From Planctomycetota bacterium (GTDB lineage: Bacteria; Planctomycetota; JAJSAM01; JAJVHW01), in contig JAJRPF010000014.1 in NCBI GenBank assembly GCA_024280885.1, forward strand, positions 1 to 64,000: 64,000 nucleotides of DNA. The letters are read 5' to 3'. The position numbers and the translations under genes were made by a program. Below the pieces are notes generated by a model. It worked only from the letters and a program-made list of their open reading frames with translations, was not told the DNA's origin and searched no databases. Numbering within the stretch: position 1 is the stretch's first letter; every line of letters starts with the position of its first letter. Below, one piece after another: positions 25,861 through 34,245 of the stretch.

Positions 25861-25985
25861 GGCGCGCAGACCCTACCGGCGCTCTTCGTGGCGGCGACGA
25901 TTCGATGCGCTGTGACGGCGCTCGGCACGACGACCGCAGCGCGATGAGCGCTGATTGGACCGTTCGTGGACGGCGTCCGTCGCGA

Positions 25986-26546
25986 TCACGAGGCCGAGTC
26001 GGCGAGCGGCTCCAGCACGATCTCCAGCGTCCGCGCCGGGAAGGTATGTGCCCAATGGCGCTCGTAGTTGCGGTGGCTCCGGCCATGGATCCACGCGCCC
26101 AGCCGCCCGCGAACTCCCGTGCGAAAGTTCAGCTTGTGGACGACGTAGCGCCACGCGTGGCGACTGTAGCCGCGATCGCGATCCTTCGTGCCCTCGACGA
26201 AGTAGTTGAAGCTCTCGAACGTACAGAAGCGCCGGTGCGTCGGGTCCTTGAACGCGCTGTAGCGTGCGAAGTAGGGCACAACGATGTGGCAGCGACCGCC
26301 CGGACGCGTCACGCGGTGCAGTTCGTCCATGACGCCGCAGATGTCGATGACGTGCTCCAGCACGTGGAAGCAGCGCACCTCGTCGAATGCCCCTGCCTCG
26401 ACCGGCCACGGGAATTCCTCCATGTTGTGGACGATGTCCACGCCCGGGAGAGGCAGCAGATCCAGACCCACGGTGCCGGGCGTCTTCTTCGTGCCGCACC
26501 CCACTTCGAGGACGCGAGGCGTGTTGGTGGCGGCGACCGTGGTCAT
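25986..26546 (-). CDS. SAM-dependent methyltransferase (class I)
   Basis: 186 aa. The AdoMet loop VLEVGCGTKKTPGTVGLDL (motif I), the acidic loop DIVHNMEEFPW, and FHVLEHVIDICGVMDELHRVTRPGG (motifs III and post-III) are the Methyltransf_11 pattern, here with the LEH variant seen in glycosyl/lipid-modifying enzymes. The substrate-binding part is short and rich in aromatic and His residues (YFARYSAFKDPTHRRFCTFESFNYF). Substrate unknown. The upstream open frame to 26672 is not supported. Confidence 0.85.
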   Translation of the reverse strand: MTTVAATNTPRVLEVGCGTKKTPGTVGLDLLPLPGVDIVHNMEEFPWPVEAGAFDEVRCFHVLEHVIDICGVMDELHRVTRPGGRCHIVVPYFARYSAFKDPTHRRFCTFESFNYFVEGTKDRDRGYSRHAWRYVVHKLNFRTGVRGRLGAWIHGRSHRNYERHWAHTFPARTLEIVLEPLADSAS

Positions 26547-26607
26547 GGGCGCGATGGTACAGAGCGGGCCGTCACAGCGACGACGGTTGCGGAGGAGCGA
26601 CTCGCTT

Positions 26608-27939
26608 TCAGGGTCGCTGCGCGTCGTGCGGCCAGGGGGCCTCGACCCGCAATTCGCCGCTGGCTGCGGCATCGTCGAAGAGATCCTGCAGGCGGTATGG
26701 CCCCGGCGTCGTGATCGCGCGTTCGACGACGCTTGCGAGCCCGCCGTCCCGCGCGGCGTCCATGTAGAACTTCATCGAGTGGCCGTAGTGACTCCCCGAC
26801 GGGTCGAAGATCAGCGTCTCGTCGTTGCGCGAGATCGTGCCCTGTGAGTCGAGAATGACGGTCACGTGGTGCCCGTTCGTCGCGGGTTCCGGGACGACGG
26901 CGCGTCCGCTTCGATCACGCGTACGGATGCGGGCGGCGACGTCGTTTCCAGCGAGGACGAACTCGTCGTTGCGACTGATGATCGAGAGCAGGTTCACCGT
27001 CGGATCCCGCGGCAGCGTTGTGGTAGGACCGATGTTGATGACGAGGATCGAACGGCGCGCTTCCTGACGCACCCGGCGACTGACGCCGAGCTCTTCGAGG
27101 ACTTGATCGAGCCAGCGCACCGCCTGGAAGCTGACGACGCAGCCGATGCTCGCTCCGACGAGCACCAGACCGCGCACGTTGTGGAGGATTTCCTCGTCGG
27201 GGAGCGCGTGGCCGCGAAGGCGTCCGCGGCGACGGACGAAGCTGCCATTCTTGCGGCTCGCTGCGTCGGCGACCAGTGGGCCGAAGATGCGTTCCGCCGC
27301 CAGCACCGACGTCGGATGTGTGAACGACGGGTCGAGGAGCGATTGGATGCGCAGCGCGGGTGTCTCTTCCTCGCTGGTGACCATGTCGTAGGCAACAGCG
27401 ACGACCTTCGTACGCGCCAGCTGATCTCGCGGAACGATGCGCGTCCCGACGAGATGCACTTGCGCGGACATGACGTCGCGAGCGCGTCGAACGCACTCGT
27501 CTTGCGTGATGTAGCCGAGTCGGGCGTTTTGTTCCGCGAATGCGCGCCCGGTGGCGAAGACGACGACGCGTCGGTCGGTCGGGAGCAGCGCCACCGGGAC
27601 CAACGCGCGGTCCACGCTCGCGTAGAAGTCGCTGGCGTGGCCGATGCGACCAAACGGCGGGCGCTTCCAGCGGAAGTCCAGGCCGCCATTGCGCGCCAGT
27701 GAGAAGCCGTAGCGACGCGCGGCGTGGCGCCCGAACGCCTCCATGCCCGGGTCCTTACGCGCTTGGATGCGCTCGAAGAGCACGGTCTGGCGGCGCAGCA
27801 TGCGCTCGATCTGCGACTGGGAGGGGAGGTGACCTGCGGACTTGGCCCGGATCGCACCGGCCACGAGGCGGTTGTAGCTCGACGTCTCGGCGAGTTTCCC
27901 GAGCGGGAGATCGCGGGGGCGAACGCGCAGGCGCCTCAT
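26608..27939 (-). CDS. Conserved-looking protein of unknown function
   Basis: 443 aa, mostly soluble, basic N-terminus. It contains the hydrophobic strand-turn-helix RGLVLVGASIGCVVSFQAVRW (about 255-275), which resembles a hydrolase nucleophile elbow (G-x-S-x-G) within an alpha/beta fold, and SILVINIGPTTTLPRDPT. A C-terminal segment carries DPSGSHYGHSMKFYMD. I cannot place the family. Its ATG overlaps the stop region of the upstream esterase gene (ATGA), so the two are coupled and may act on the same material. A lipase or acyltransferase role is possible but not shown. Confidence 0.65.
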   Translation of the reverse strand: MRRLRVRPRDLPLGKLAETSSYNRLVAGAIRAKSAGHLPSQSQIERMLRRQTVLFERIQARKDPGMEAFGRHAARRYGFSLARNGGLDFRWKRPPFGRIGHASDFYASVDRALVPVALLPTDRRVVVFATGRAFAEQNARLGYITQDECVRRARDVMSAQVHLVGTRIVPRDQLARTKVVAVAYDMVTSEEETPALRIQSLLDPSFTHPTSVLAAERIFGPLVADAASRKNGSFVRRRGRLRGHALPDEEILHNVRGLVLVGASIGCVVSFQAVRWLDQVLEELGVSRRVRQEARRSILVINIGPTTTLPRDPTVNLLSIISRNDEFVLAGNDVAARIRTRDRSGRAVVPEPATNGHHVTVILDSQGTISRNDETLIFDPSGSHYGHSMKFYMDAARDGGLASVVERAITTPGPYRLQDLFDDAAASGELRVEAPWPHDAQRP

Positions 27940-28757
27940 CGCAGCTTCTCGGTCAAGAACTCGGCGATGCTCTCGTCGATCTTGTACCCGTTCACGTGGG
28001 TCGCGAAGGCATGGCGTGCGTCCGCAATCGCCAAGATCTCGTGTTCCGCTCCGGCACGCGCCAGCACGCGATCCAGGAGATCCACCTGTGCGAAGGGAAC
28101 CACGTCGTCCGCCGTTCCGTGGATCGTGAGGACGGGCGGGTGGTTACGCCCCGGGAGTGCGTAGGTGATGGGCGATGCCAGGCGCGCCACCTCGTCACTC
28201 GATGGGCGCTTCTCCGGCCGCGTCAGCGACACGAAGTCGGCTCGACCGTAGATATTCACCACCGCGCTCAGGCGCGGCGCCGAGTGTGCCTCGTGGAGAC
28301 CGTCATTTGTAGCGGCTAGCCGTGCGATCTCGGGCTCGGTCGCAAATGCGATGACGAGCGCCAGCGTGCCACCGGCCGAGACGCCGACTGCCCCGATGCG
28401 CTCCGGATCGACTCCCAGCTCCGTCGTGCGCGCACCGAGGAACGCGAGCGCGGCGCGACAGTCGAGGAGGTTGCGCGGCCATGCGCTCCAGCGCGCATCG
28501 CCGGTCTCGCTCTTCGAGAGGACGTAATTCGGGCTCGCGACGACGAAGCCCGCGGCCGCGAGTGCCGTGCAAAACTCCACCGAACGCTCCGACGCCTTGT
28601 CGTCCCGGCAGAAGTTGCCGCCGTGGATGAAGAGCACAGCCGGACGGCCCCGTGCGTTGCCGTCGCCATGCGGGACGTAGAGATCGAGCGTTGGCGTCCT
28701 CCCGGAAGGGAGAAACGTCAGGTCGCGCTCGATGCGGCAGGTGTCATTCACAGTCAC
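27936..28757 (-). CDS. Alpha/beta hydrolase, carboxylesterase/HSL type
   Basis: 273 aa, no signal peptide. The oxyanion motif HGGNFC, the nucleophile elbow GVSAGG, an Asp in HGTADDVVPFAQ and a His in ADARHAF form the complete catalytic set of the hormone-sensitive-lipase-like group. Likely hydrolyses short or medium acyl esters in the cytoplasm. It is first in a two-gene operon with the unknown protein at 26608. Confidence 0.85.
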   Translation of the reverse strand: MTVNDTCRIERDLTFLPSGRTPTLDLYVPHGDGNARGRPAVLFIHGGNFCRDDKASERSVEFCTALAAAGFVVASPNYVLSKSETGDARWSAWPRNLLDCRAALAFLGARTTELGVDPERIGAVGVSAGGTLALVIAFATEPEIARLAATNDGLHEAHSAPRLSAVVNIYGRADFVSLTRPEKRPSSDEVARLASPITYALPGRNHPPVLTIHGTADDVVPFAQVDLLDRVLARAGAEHEILAIADARHAFATHVNGYKIDESIAEFLTEKLR

Positions 28758-28832
28758 AGGCTGCGAAGGCTACCGAACCAAAGGCCGCTGGGGACGTACG
28801 TTCGCAATTCGAGCTCGCTCGGCCCTGCCGTC

Positions 28833-29459
28833 CTACTCCGTGTCGAACCAGTCTGTCGCGTTCTTCTGTGGGGCGTCGCCGGGCTTGGCGACGGACATCT
28901 CGCCTTCTTCCAATGTGACGAAAAGCAGGTCCTTCGGCGTCGCGCCAGTCGTGCTGAGTGTCACTCTGCCCTTGGTGACCTCGGCCTTCAGCTGGTCGCC
29001 CTGTGTCACGAGATGGACGTCGATGCCATTGGGGGCGTCCTCCGGGCTGACGGCCAGGAACGAATCGCCGTGGAAGACGACGAGGCGGGTGAGGATCGCT
29101 CCGGAACGAATACGCGTGACGCCCTCGACCAACTCGAATGCCGCGCCTTCGCGACGGCGGAGGCGCGCGCCCTCCTCGAGGTCAAAATCGACGATGCCGG
29201 ACTCGGGGTCTCCGCTTGCGTTCGCGTCGTCGAAGATCCGGCCGCCGCATTCCACCCGGACGCGCGAGCCCTCAAGCGCCCCGGTGATCGTCGCGCCGTC
29301 GATGAAACTGACGGGGCCGCTCACGACACGGGCCTCGCCGCCTGCCGGCTGGAACCCAGCGGCACCACCGCCAATCACCGAGTCGTTGTCGGGGCCACCG
29401 CATGCGGTGAGAAGGATCGCGAGGGCCGAGACGGCCAGGAGTCGAAGCGAGGTGTGCAT
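28833..29459 (-). CDS. Lipoprotein of unknown function, FecR-like beta-rich
   Basis: 208 aa with a lipoprotein signal (LLAVSALAILLTAC) starting at Met 29459. The mature part is acidic and beta-rich: GPVSFIDGATITGALEGSRVRVECGG, GIVDFDLEEGARLRRREG and FHGDSFLAVSP are reminiscent of the beta-helical repeats in FecR-like and polymer-binding domains. No enzymatic motif. It diverges from the PDZ gene, with their start codons 56 bases apart. Confidence 0.7.
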   Translation of the reverse strand: MHTSLRLLAVSALAILLTACGGPDNDSVIGGGAAGFQPAGGEARVVSGPVSFIDGATITGALEGSRVRVECGGRIFDDANASGDPESGIVDFDLEEGARLRRREGAAFELVEGVTRIRSGAILTRLVVFHGDSFLAVSPEDAPNGIDVHLVTQGDQLKAEVTKGRVTLSTTGATPKDLLFVTLEEGEMSVAKPGDAPQKNATDWFDTE

Positions 29460-29515
29460 GTGCGCGAACGTAACCGGCACTGGCGCGGCGTCACGAGATC
29501 CGCGAGGGTTCCGGT

Positions 29516-30625
29516 ATGCGCATGCCTCTATTCATCGGTCTCGTCCTCACTCTGCTCTTCTGGTCGGCGTACACTGAACAGATGGCCGCAGCCCACGAAA
29601 GTGACCCGATCGAGGCTGCACTGGCGTCGCCGGAAGCGACAGGTCTCCTGGTGATGTTGGTCGTCCCGGAGAGTCAGTCGGCGGCGGCGGGGATCGTGAA
29701 GGGCGATGTCCTCGTGTCGTACGACGGCGTCGCGACCACGGACGTCCCGACCCTGACGGCGGCAAAGTCGGCGGCCGAGGGCAAGGATAATGTCGTCTGC
29801 GTCGTGCGGCGCTCCGACGGCGAGATGATCGAGGTGGAGCTGAAGCCAGGCGCCGTCGGCCTGCAACTGGTGCCGATCACGAAGGGCGCTCCGCCGTCGC
29901 CGCTGCCTGCCGACACGGGCGACCTTCTCGATGCGTCGCTGGCCGACGGGCGCGACGAATGGTCGGTCTTCGAGTTGAACGGCACGCAGCGGGGCTTCGA
30001 GCACATCACCCTGCGGACCGAGGGCGATGTCATTCACCTCGTCCACGAAGTCGCGTTCGACGGTTCTCCCGACTTCGGTCTCCATCACGCAATCGTGAAA
30101 CTCAGCATCCGCTGCGGCGTGACGGCGGAGCCGCAGACCCTCTGGTACGAGAACGGACTGAACGGCTGGCTCTCCGAGGGACGGCTCGTCCGCGATGACG
30201 CTGGCCGTCCGGTCTGGCGCGCCGAGAGCGGGATGCCGGACGCGAAGGAGACGACCGAGATCGCGTTGCGCACGGATATCGCGCCCGTCCCGACGTATGC
30301 GGTCGCGCAACTCGCGCGACTTCTGCCTCAGCGCAAGGGCGTGTGTTTCCGATTCCGACCGATCAACGATTGGGATGGATCGGCGTCGCTCAGAGCCGCG
30401 CTCATCTGCGAGGGGACCGAGGAACTTGAGATCGGCGGGAAGAACGTTGTCGCGACCAAGTTCGTCCAGAAGCAACTCGGCGGTACGACGCTCGGAACGT
30501 ATTGGTTCGATGCCGAGCGCAACCTGGTCCAGGCCGACTACGGCGGTCCGGTCGCGAAGCGCTCCACGAAGGCGAAGGCGCTCGCCGGGCTGAACGAGGG
30601 GCTGATGCCGCGCACCGCGGACTGA
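29516..30625 (+). CDS. PDZ-domain protein with N-terminal membrane anchor
   Basis: 369 aa. An uncleaved signal or anchor (MPLFIGLVLTLLFWSAY) precedes a PDZ domain at about 42-115 (LLVMLVVPESQSAAAGIVKGDVLVSYDGVATTDVPTL). A C-terminal beta-rich domain of about 230 residues has no recognised family. There is no protease catalytic domain, so the PDZ is expected to bind a peptide or lipid in the envelope. The gene is followed after three bases by the membrane protein at 30629 and probably forms an operon with it. Confidence 0.75.
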   Translation: MRMPLFIGLVLTLLFWSAYTEQMAAAHESDPIEAALASPEATGLLVMLVVPESQSAAAGIVKGDVLVSYDGVATTDVPTLTAAKSAAEGKDNVVCVVRRSDGEMIEVELKPGAVGLQLVPITKGAPPSPLPADTGDLLDASLADGRDEWSVFELNGTQRGFEHITLRTEGDVIHLVHEVAFDGSPDFGLHHAIVKLSIRCGVTAEPQTLWYENGLNGWLSEGRLVRDDAGRPVWRAESGMPDAKETTEIALRTDIAPVPTYAVAQLARLLPQRKGVCFRFRPINDWDGSASLRAALICEGTEELEIGGKNVVATKFVQKQLGGTTLGTYWFDAERNLVQADYGGPVAKRSTKAKALAGLNEGLMPRTAD

Positions 30626-30628
30626 TCG

Positions 30629-31477
30629 ATGTTGTCTACCGGCCAACCCGATGCGCCTCCCCGTCGTCCGGCGCGCGTGCGGGAGCCCTGGATCGCCTGC
30701 GGGCAGACGATAGTTCGCGCTGCTTTGCGCGTGGCCCGCCGCGTCGGGTTCTTCCTCGGTCGCCAGCGCGGCCAGAAGATCACGCGCGCGCAGGTGGCCT
30801 GTGACGTGGTCGGCGGCGTGGCGCTGCCTGTCTTTCTCGTCTGGCTCGATCGCTTCTGGGATCCGTTCGGAGTCGATGGCGTGATGAAGCTTGGTCGTGT
30901 GTACGTGATGTTGCTCGCGGCGTGTGGTGGCGTCGGCGTCGTCGTGTTCCACGCGGGAAGAACACTCGTCCCGCGTTTCGCTGCCGCGACTGCGGCGCCG
31001 CTCCGATTGACGGGCTGGATCGCGAATGGCGCGGGCGTCCTGCTCCTGCCTTTTTCCGTACTTCTCGCGCCCTTCTACGGCCTCGGGCTACTCGGCTTTC
31101 TGCCCTTCGGGATCGGTTTTCTCCATCTTCGCTGCGCCGTACGCGCGCGGCGTCTGGCGATCGAGCACTTCGGGCGCCGTCGTGCTCGGTGGGCGGGAGT
31201 CGCGATGACACTTGCGGTGCTCGAAGTCGCGGCCGTTGGCGGCAAGGGAGCCAAACTGATCGCGAATCGCGATCAGCAGGTGCTGCTCGGCGATCGACGC
31301 GGCGACGAGGCCGCCGCACTCCGGCGCCTGCGCGTGCTCTGGCACTTTCCCGGAGTGCCGCTCGTCCGGTTGTGGCAGGACTTCTACCGTGATCGCGCCG
31401 TCGCGAACGAGGACCGCGTCGATGAGTTGCATCGTCGGATCACCGGGCGCGTCTCCCCCTGGTCGGATCGGAGCTGA
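30629..31477 (+). CDS. Integral membrane protein of unknown function
   Basis: 282 aa. A basic N-terminus is followed by several hydrophobic stretches, VACDVVGGVALPVFLVWLD, GRVYVMLLAACGGVGVVVFH, ANGAGVLLLPFSVLLAPFYGLGLLGFLPFGIGF and WAGVAMTLAVLEVAAVGG, so about four to five helices. The C-terminal 70 residues are charged and soluble. Starts three bases after the PDZ gene; a shared membrane process is plausible. Confidence 0.65.
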   Translation: MLSTGQPDAPPRRPARVREPWIACGQTIVRAALRVARRVGFFLGRQRGQKITRAQVACDVVGGVALPVFLVWLDRFWDPFGVDGVMKLGRVYVMLLAACGGVGVVVFHAGRTLVPRFAAATAAPLRLTGWIANGAGVLLLPFSVLLAPFYGLGLLGFLPFGIGFLHLRCAVRARRLAIEHFGRRRARWAGVAMTLAVLEVAAVGGKGAKLIANRDQQVLLGDRRGDEAAALRRLRVLWHFPGVPLVRLWQDFYRDRAVANEDRVDELHRRITGRVSPWSDRS

Positions 31478-31554
31478 CGGATACCCGGCCTGTCGGCGCC
31501 AGCAGGGGCGTGCCAAGAGGGGCGTGCCGGTCGCGGACCAGCAGTCGTGAGCGG

Positions 31555-31574
31555 GACGCCCGCTGGCGGACGTC
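31555..31574 (-). terminator. Possible terminator hairpin at the end of the 138-aa gene
   Basis: GACGCCCGC (31555-31563) can pair with GCGGACGTC (31566-31574), including one G-T pair, with a 2-base turn. It overlaps the stop codon region of the minus-strand gene. There is no T-tract, so it is weak as an intrinsic terminator. Confidence 0.35.
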
Positions 31575-31989
31575 ATCCCGGCTGCGAAAGCGTCAAGAAT
31601 GCATGCCAGGTCTCGTCGTCGTCGCTGGCGATCGAGACGTCGTGCAACTCGTGTCCCTCCAGATCGTCGAGCTTGTCGGAGATGCGCTCGTCGAGTTCCT
31701 CAAGCGGCCCCTCGACGCGCACCACCTTGTAGCGCGGTGGGGGCGGCGGCGGGCGCTGCGGACCGGCGTGCTGGATTGCGCCGATCATCTGTGAGGCCAG
31801 GAAGAGGCGCTGTCCGAAGCGATCCTCCATCTCCTGGTACGAGTACGAGAACCCGGCGTGCGTCAGGTCTTCTTCGTTGGTGACGCAGGCATCGACGAGT
31901 TGCCCCACCAGGTCTTGCCACACGGTCTGCAAGGAGCGCAGCGCGCGGCGGCGGTCCTTCTCGTCGATCTTCACTCCCGGGTGCTCCAT
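31573..31989 (-). CDS. Small conserved-looking cytosolic protein, unknown function
   Basis: 138 aa, charged, predicted helical N-terminal half (RRALRSLQTVWQDLVGQLVDACVTNEEDLTHAG) and a proline run (RPPPPPPRYK) before a short acidic C-terminal domain. No motif I recognise. It points toward the plus-strand membrane gene, so they are convergent, and is divergent from mrp. Confidence 0.55.
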   Translation of the reverse strand: MEHPGVKIDEKDRRRALRSLQTVWQDLVGQLVDACVTNEEDLTHAGFSYSYQEMEDRFGQRLFLASQMIGAIQHAGPQRPPPPPPRYKVVRVEGPLEELDERISDKLDDLEGHELHDVSIASDDDETWHAFLTLSQPG

Positions 31990-32171
31990 AACGAGACTCT
32001 AGCAGCCTGCTCCCACGCTCGCGGTCAGGACTCGCACCGTCGGGACGCTTTCCTGGGGGATTTCCCGCGCGCCACACCGGCTGCGGGCCCCGCCCGGGCA
32101 TCCGCTGCGCATTCGGGCCGCCGCGCGCTACCCTGCCGGGCTCCATTTCGAGAACCCATAGAGGTCCGCTC

Positions 32172-33230
32172 ATGCCCCCCTCGAACGACGCCATCCAAGA
32201 AGCCCTGCGACAGGTTGACGATCCCGAGCTGCACAAGGACATCGTGACGCTCGGGATGGTCAAGAATATCGAGTTCGGCGGCGAGAAGCTCTTCCTTGGA
32301 ATTGAGCTCACGACGCCCGCATGTCCGCTCAAGGACCAGATCGAAGGCGACATCCGCCGCGTTCTCGAACCGCTCGGTATCTCTGACCTCGAGATCCAGT
32401 GGAGCGCCCAGGTGGCGTCGTCGCGTGGCCCGGACGCCGGCCTCGCCCCGGGCATCCGCAACGTGATCGCCGTGGCCTCGGGCAAGGGCGGCGTCGGCAA
32501 GTCCACCGTGGCCATCAATCTGGCCGTCGCGCTCCAACAAGAGGGCGCCCGCGTCGGACTGATGGACGTGGATATCTACGGACCGAGCGCGCCGCTGATG
32601 ACGGGCACTGTGGGGCAACAGCCGCGCGTCGTCGAAGGCCGTCTGCAGCCGGTCGAGGCCCACGGGATCGGTGTGCTCTCGATGGGCTACCTCGTGCCCG
32701 AGGGACAAGCCGTCGTTTGGCGTGGACCGATGCTGCACAAGGCTATCACGCAGTTCTTCGAGGACGTGGACTGGGGCGATCGCGACTACCTCGTCGTCGA
32801 CATGCCGCCGGGCACCGGTGACGTGCAGCTCTCGTTGACTCAAATCTTCCCGCTCACCGGCGCAGTCATGGTCACGACGCCGCAGGCGGTCGCGCTCTCC
32901 GACGTCATCAAGGGCGCCAACATGTTCGATCGGGTGAACGTCCCGATGCTCGGCGTCATCGAGAACATGAGCTACTTCGTTTGCCCTTGCTGCAGCGAGC
33001 GCACCGAGATCTTCGATCACGGTGGCGGACGCAGGGCGGCGAAGGAACACGGTTGGCCCTTCCTGGGCGAGATCCCGATCGAACCGTCGGTGCGGATCGG
33101 GGGCGACGTCGGCGTGCCGGTCGTCATCAGCCATCCGGACTCGGCCGTCGCGCAGGCGTTCCGCGCCACGGCGCGTACACTGGCCGGGAAGGTGAGTCAG
33201 ATCGGGCGTCTCGGCACCGTCGAGGTCTGA
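32172..33230 (+). CDS. mrp: Mrp/ApbC-type P-loop NTPase, Fe-S cluster carrier
   Basis: 352 aa. An N-terminal MIP18 (DUF59) domain (about 5-80) carries DDPELHKDIVTLGMVK and a Cys in TTPACPL. The P-loop domain follows with deviant Walker A GKGGVGKST (104-112), MDVDIYGPS, the Walker B-like DYLVVDMPPGTGD, and the cluster-bridging CPCC near residue 275. These bind a bridging 4Fe-4S cluster in a homodimer and pass it to apo-proteins. The neighbouring complex I operon needs many such clusters, though a direct link is inference. Confidence 0.95.
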   Translation: MPPSNDAIQEALRQVDDPELHKDIVTLGMVKNIEFGGEKLFLGIELTTPACPLKDQIEGDIRRVLEPLGISDLEIQWSAQVASSRGPDAGLAPGIRNVIAVASGKGGVGKSTVAINLAVALQQEGARVGLMDVDIYGPSAPLMTGTVGQQPRVVEGRLQPVEAHGIGVLSMGYLVPEGQAVVWRGPMLHKAITQFFEDVDWGDRDYLVVDMPPGTGDVQLSLTQIFPLTGAVMVTTPQAVALSDVIKGANMFDRVNVPMLGVIENMSYFVCPCCSERTEIFDHGGGRRAAKEHGWPFLGEIPIEPSVRIGGDVGVPVVISHPDSAVAQAFRATARTLAGKVSQIGRLGTVEV

Positions 33231-33279
33231 TCCGCGGCGCAGAGCAGCAACTGGTACACGCAAGAGAGAGGACCGTCTC

Positions 33280-34203
33280 GTGAGCATGCAGAACTTGGCC
33301 TTCGTCGCGGGTCTCGCGGGGTTCTTCCTCGGTGGGTTCGCCGTCTACCAGGCGACTGTTGCCGTCGACAAAATCGGCGACGTCGAGATCGCTCTCGCGG
33401 TCGACGACGAGACGCTCAGCGGGCTGATCGAGCGCGTGACGGATCTCGAAGAGATCGTCCGTGCGCAGAACGATCGCATCAACTCCACGCAGTCCGAGGA
33501 GCGGCAGTTGCGCGACAAGGTGCGCGCGATGCTCGGCGAGTTCGACGCGTTCCGCGCGTGGGCAAAGCAACTCAAAGCGGATGGGCTCACGGCCACCGGA
33601 CCCGCCGCGAATCACGATCTGGGAGCGGTGATCGAGCGGAAGCGGCGCTTCGAAGAACTGCGTGCGAAGGTCTGGTCCGGCGCTGCGAGTGCTGACGAAG
33701 AGGCGGACTTCTGGGCGCTCGCCCGTACGACCGGCGCACTCGACGAGGTCGTGGTAGAACTCGCCGCGAAGGTCGAGGCGGCGCCGCGCGACATCGAGCT
33801 TCGCATGCAACTTGCCAATGCGTACACCGCCAAGTTGCTGACGGTTCCGGATGGTCCCGAGCGCGGAATATGGGCGGGGAAGGCCGAGGGCGAGTGGGGC
33901 CAGATCCTCGAGGTCGATCCCGAGCACTGGCAGTCGCGCTACAACCGCGCCTTCTCCTGGAGTCAGTGGCCGCCTTTCATGAACAAGGCGCCTGCCGCGA
34001 TCAACGAGTTCGAGACGCTGCGTGCAAAACAGGAGTCATTGGCACCTGCGAAGAAGTACGGCCAGGTGTACCTCGATCTCTTCAATCTCTATCGCAGCCA
34101 GGGGAACCTCGACAAGGCGCTGGCGAGCCTGCGCGCTGGCGTCGAGCGCCACCCCGACTCGAAGGCACTCAGGGACGCGCTCGAGGCCGCCACGGCCGAG
34201 TAG
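33280..34203 (+). CDS. Membrane-anchored TPR protein
   Basis: 307 aa. A single N-terminal helix (NLAFVAGLAGFFLGGFAVYQAT) is followed by a coiled coil (LIERVTDLEEIVRAQNDRINSTQSEERQLRDKV, about 45-85) and a C-terminal tetratricopeptide-like domain: QLANAYTAKLLTVPDGPERG, VYLDLFNLYRSQGNLDKALASLRAGVERHPDS. The GTG at 33280 is chosen because AGAGAGAGG lies eight bases upstream. It probably assembles a protein complex at the membrane. It may be co-transcribed with mrp, which ends 50 bases before. Confidence 0.75.
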   Translation: MSMQNLAFVAGLAGFFLGGFAVYQATVAVDKIGDVEIALAVDDETLSGLIERVTDLEEIVRAQNDRINSTQSEERQLRDKVRAMLGEFDAFRAWAKQLKADGLTATGPAANHDLGAVIERKRRFEELRAKVWSGAASADEEADFWALARTTGALDEVVVELAAKVEAAPRDIELRMQLANAYTAKLLTVPDGPERGIWAGKAEGEWGQILEVDPEHWQSRYNRAFSWSQWPPFMNKAPAAINEFETLRAKQESLAPAKKYGQVYLDLFNLYRSQGNLDKALASLRAGVERHPDSKALRDALEAATAE

Positions 34204-34245
34204 TCCCGACGTCTCACGGTCGGCGGGGACCGCTTGGCGCCTCTC

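Noticed and set aside
24307-25947. 546-aa plus-strand ORF across the repeats and rnd
   Set aside because: It crosses the intergenic repeat copies and lies antisense to RNase D; its composition is that of a shadow frame.
34203-34230. Possible shared terminator between the two convergent genes
   Set aside because: The pairing GTCCC-GAC with GTC-GGCG-GGGAC needs a four-base bulge, and there is no T-tract.
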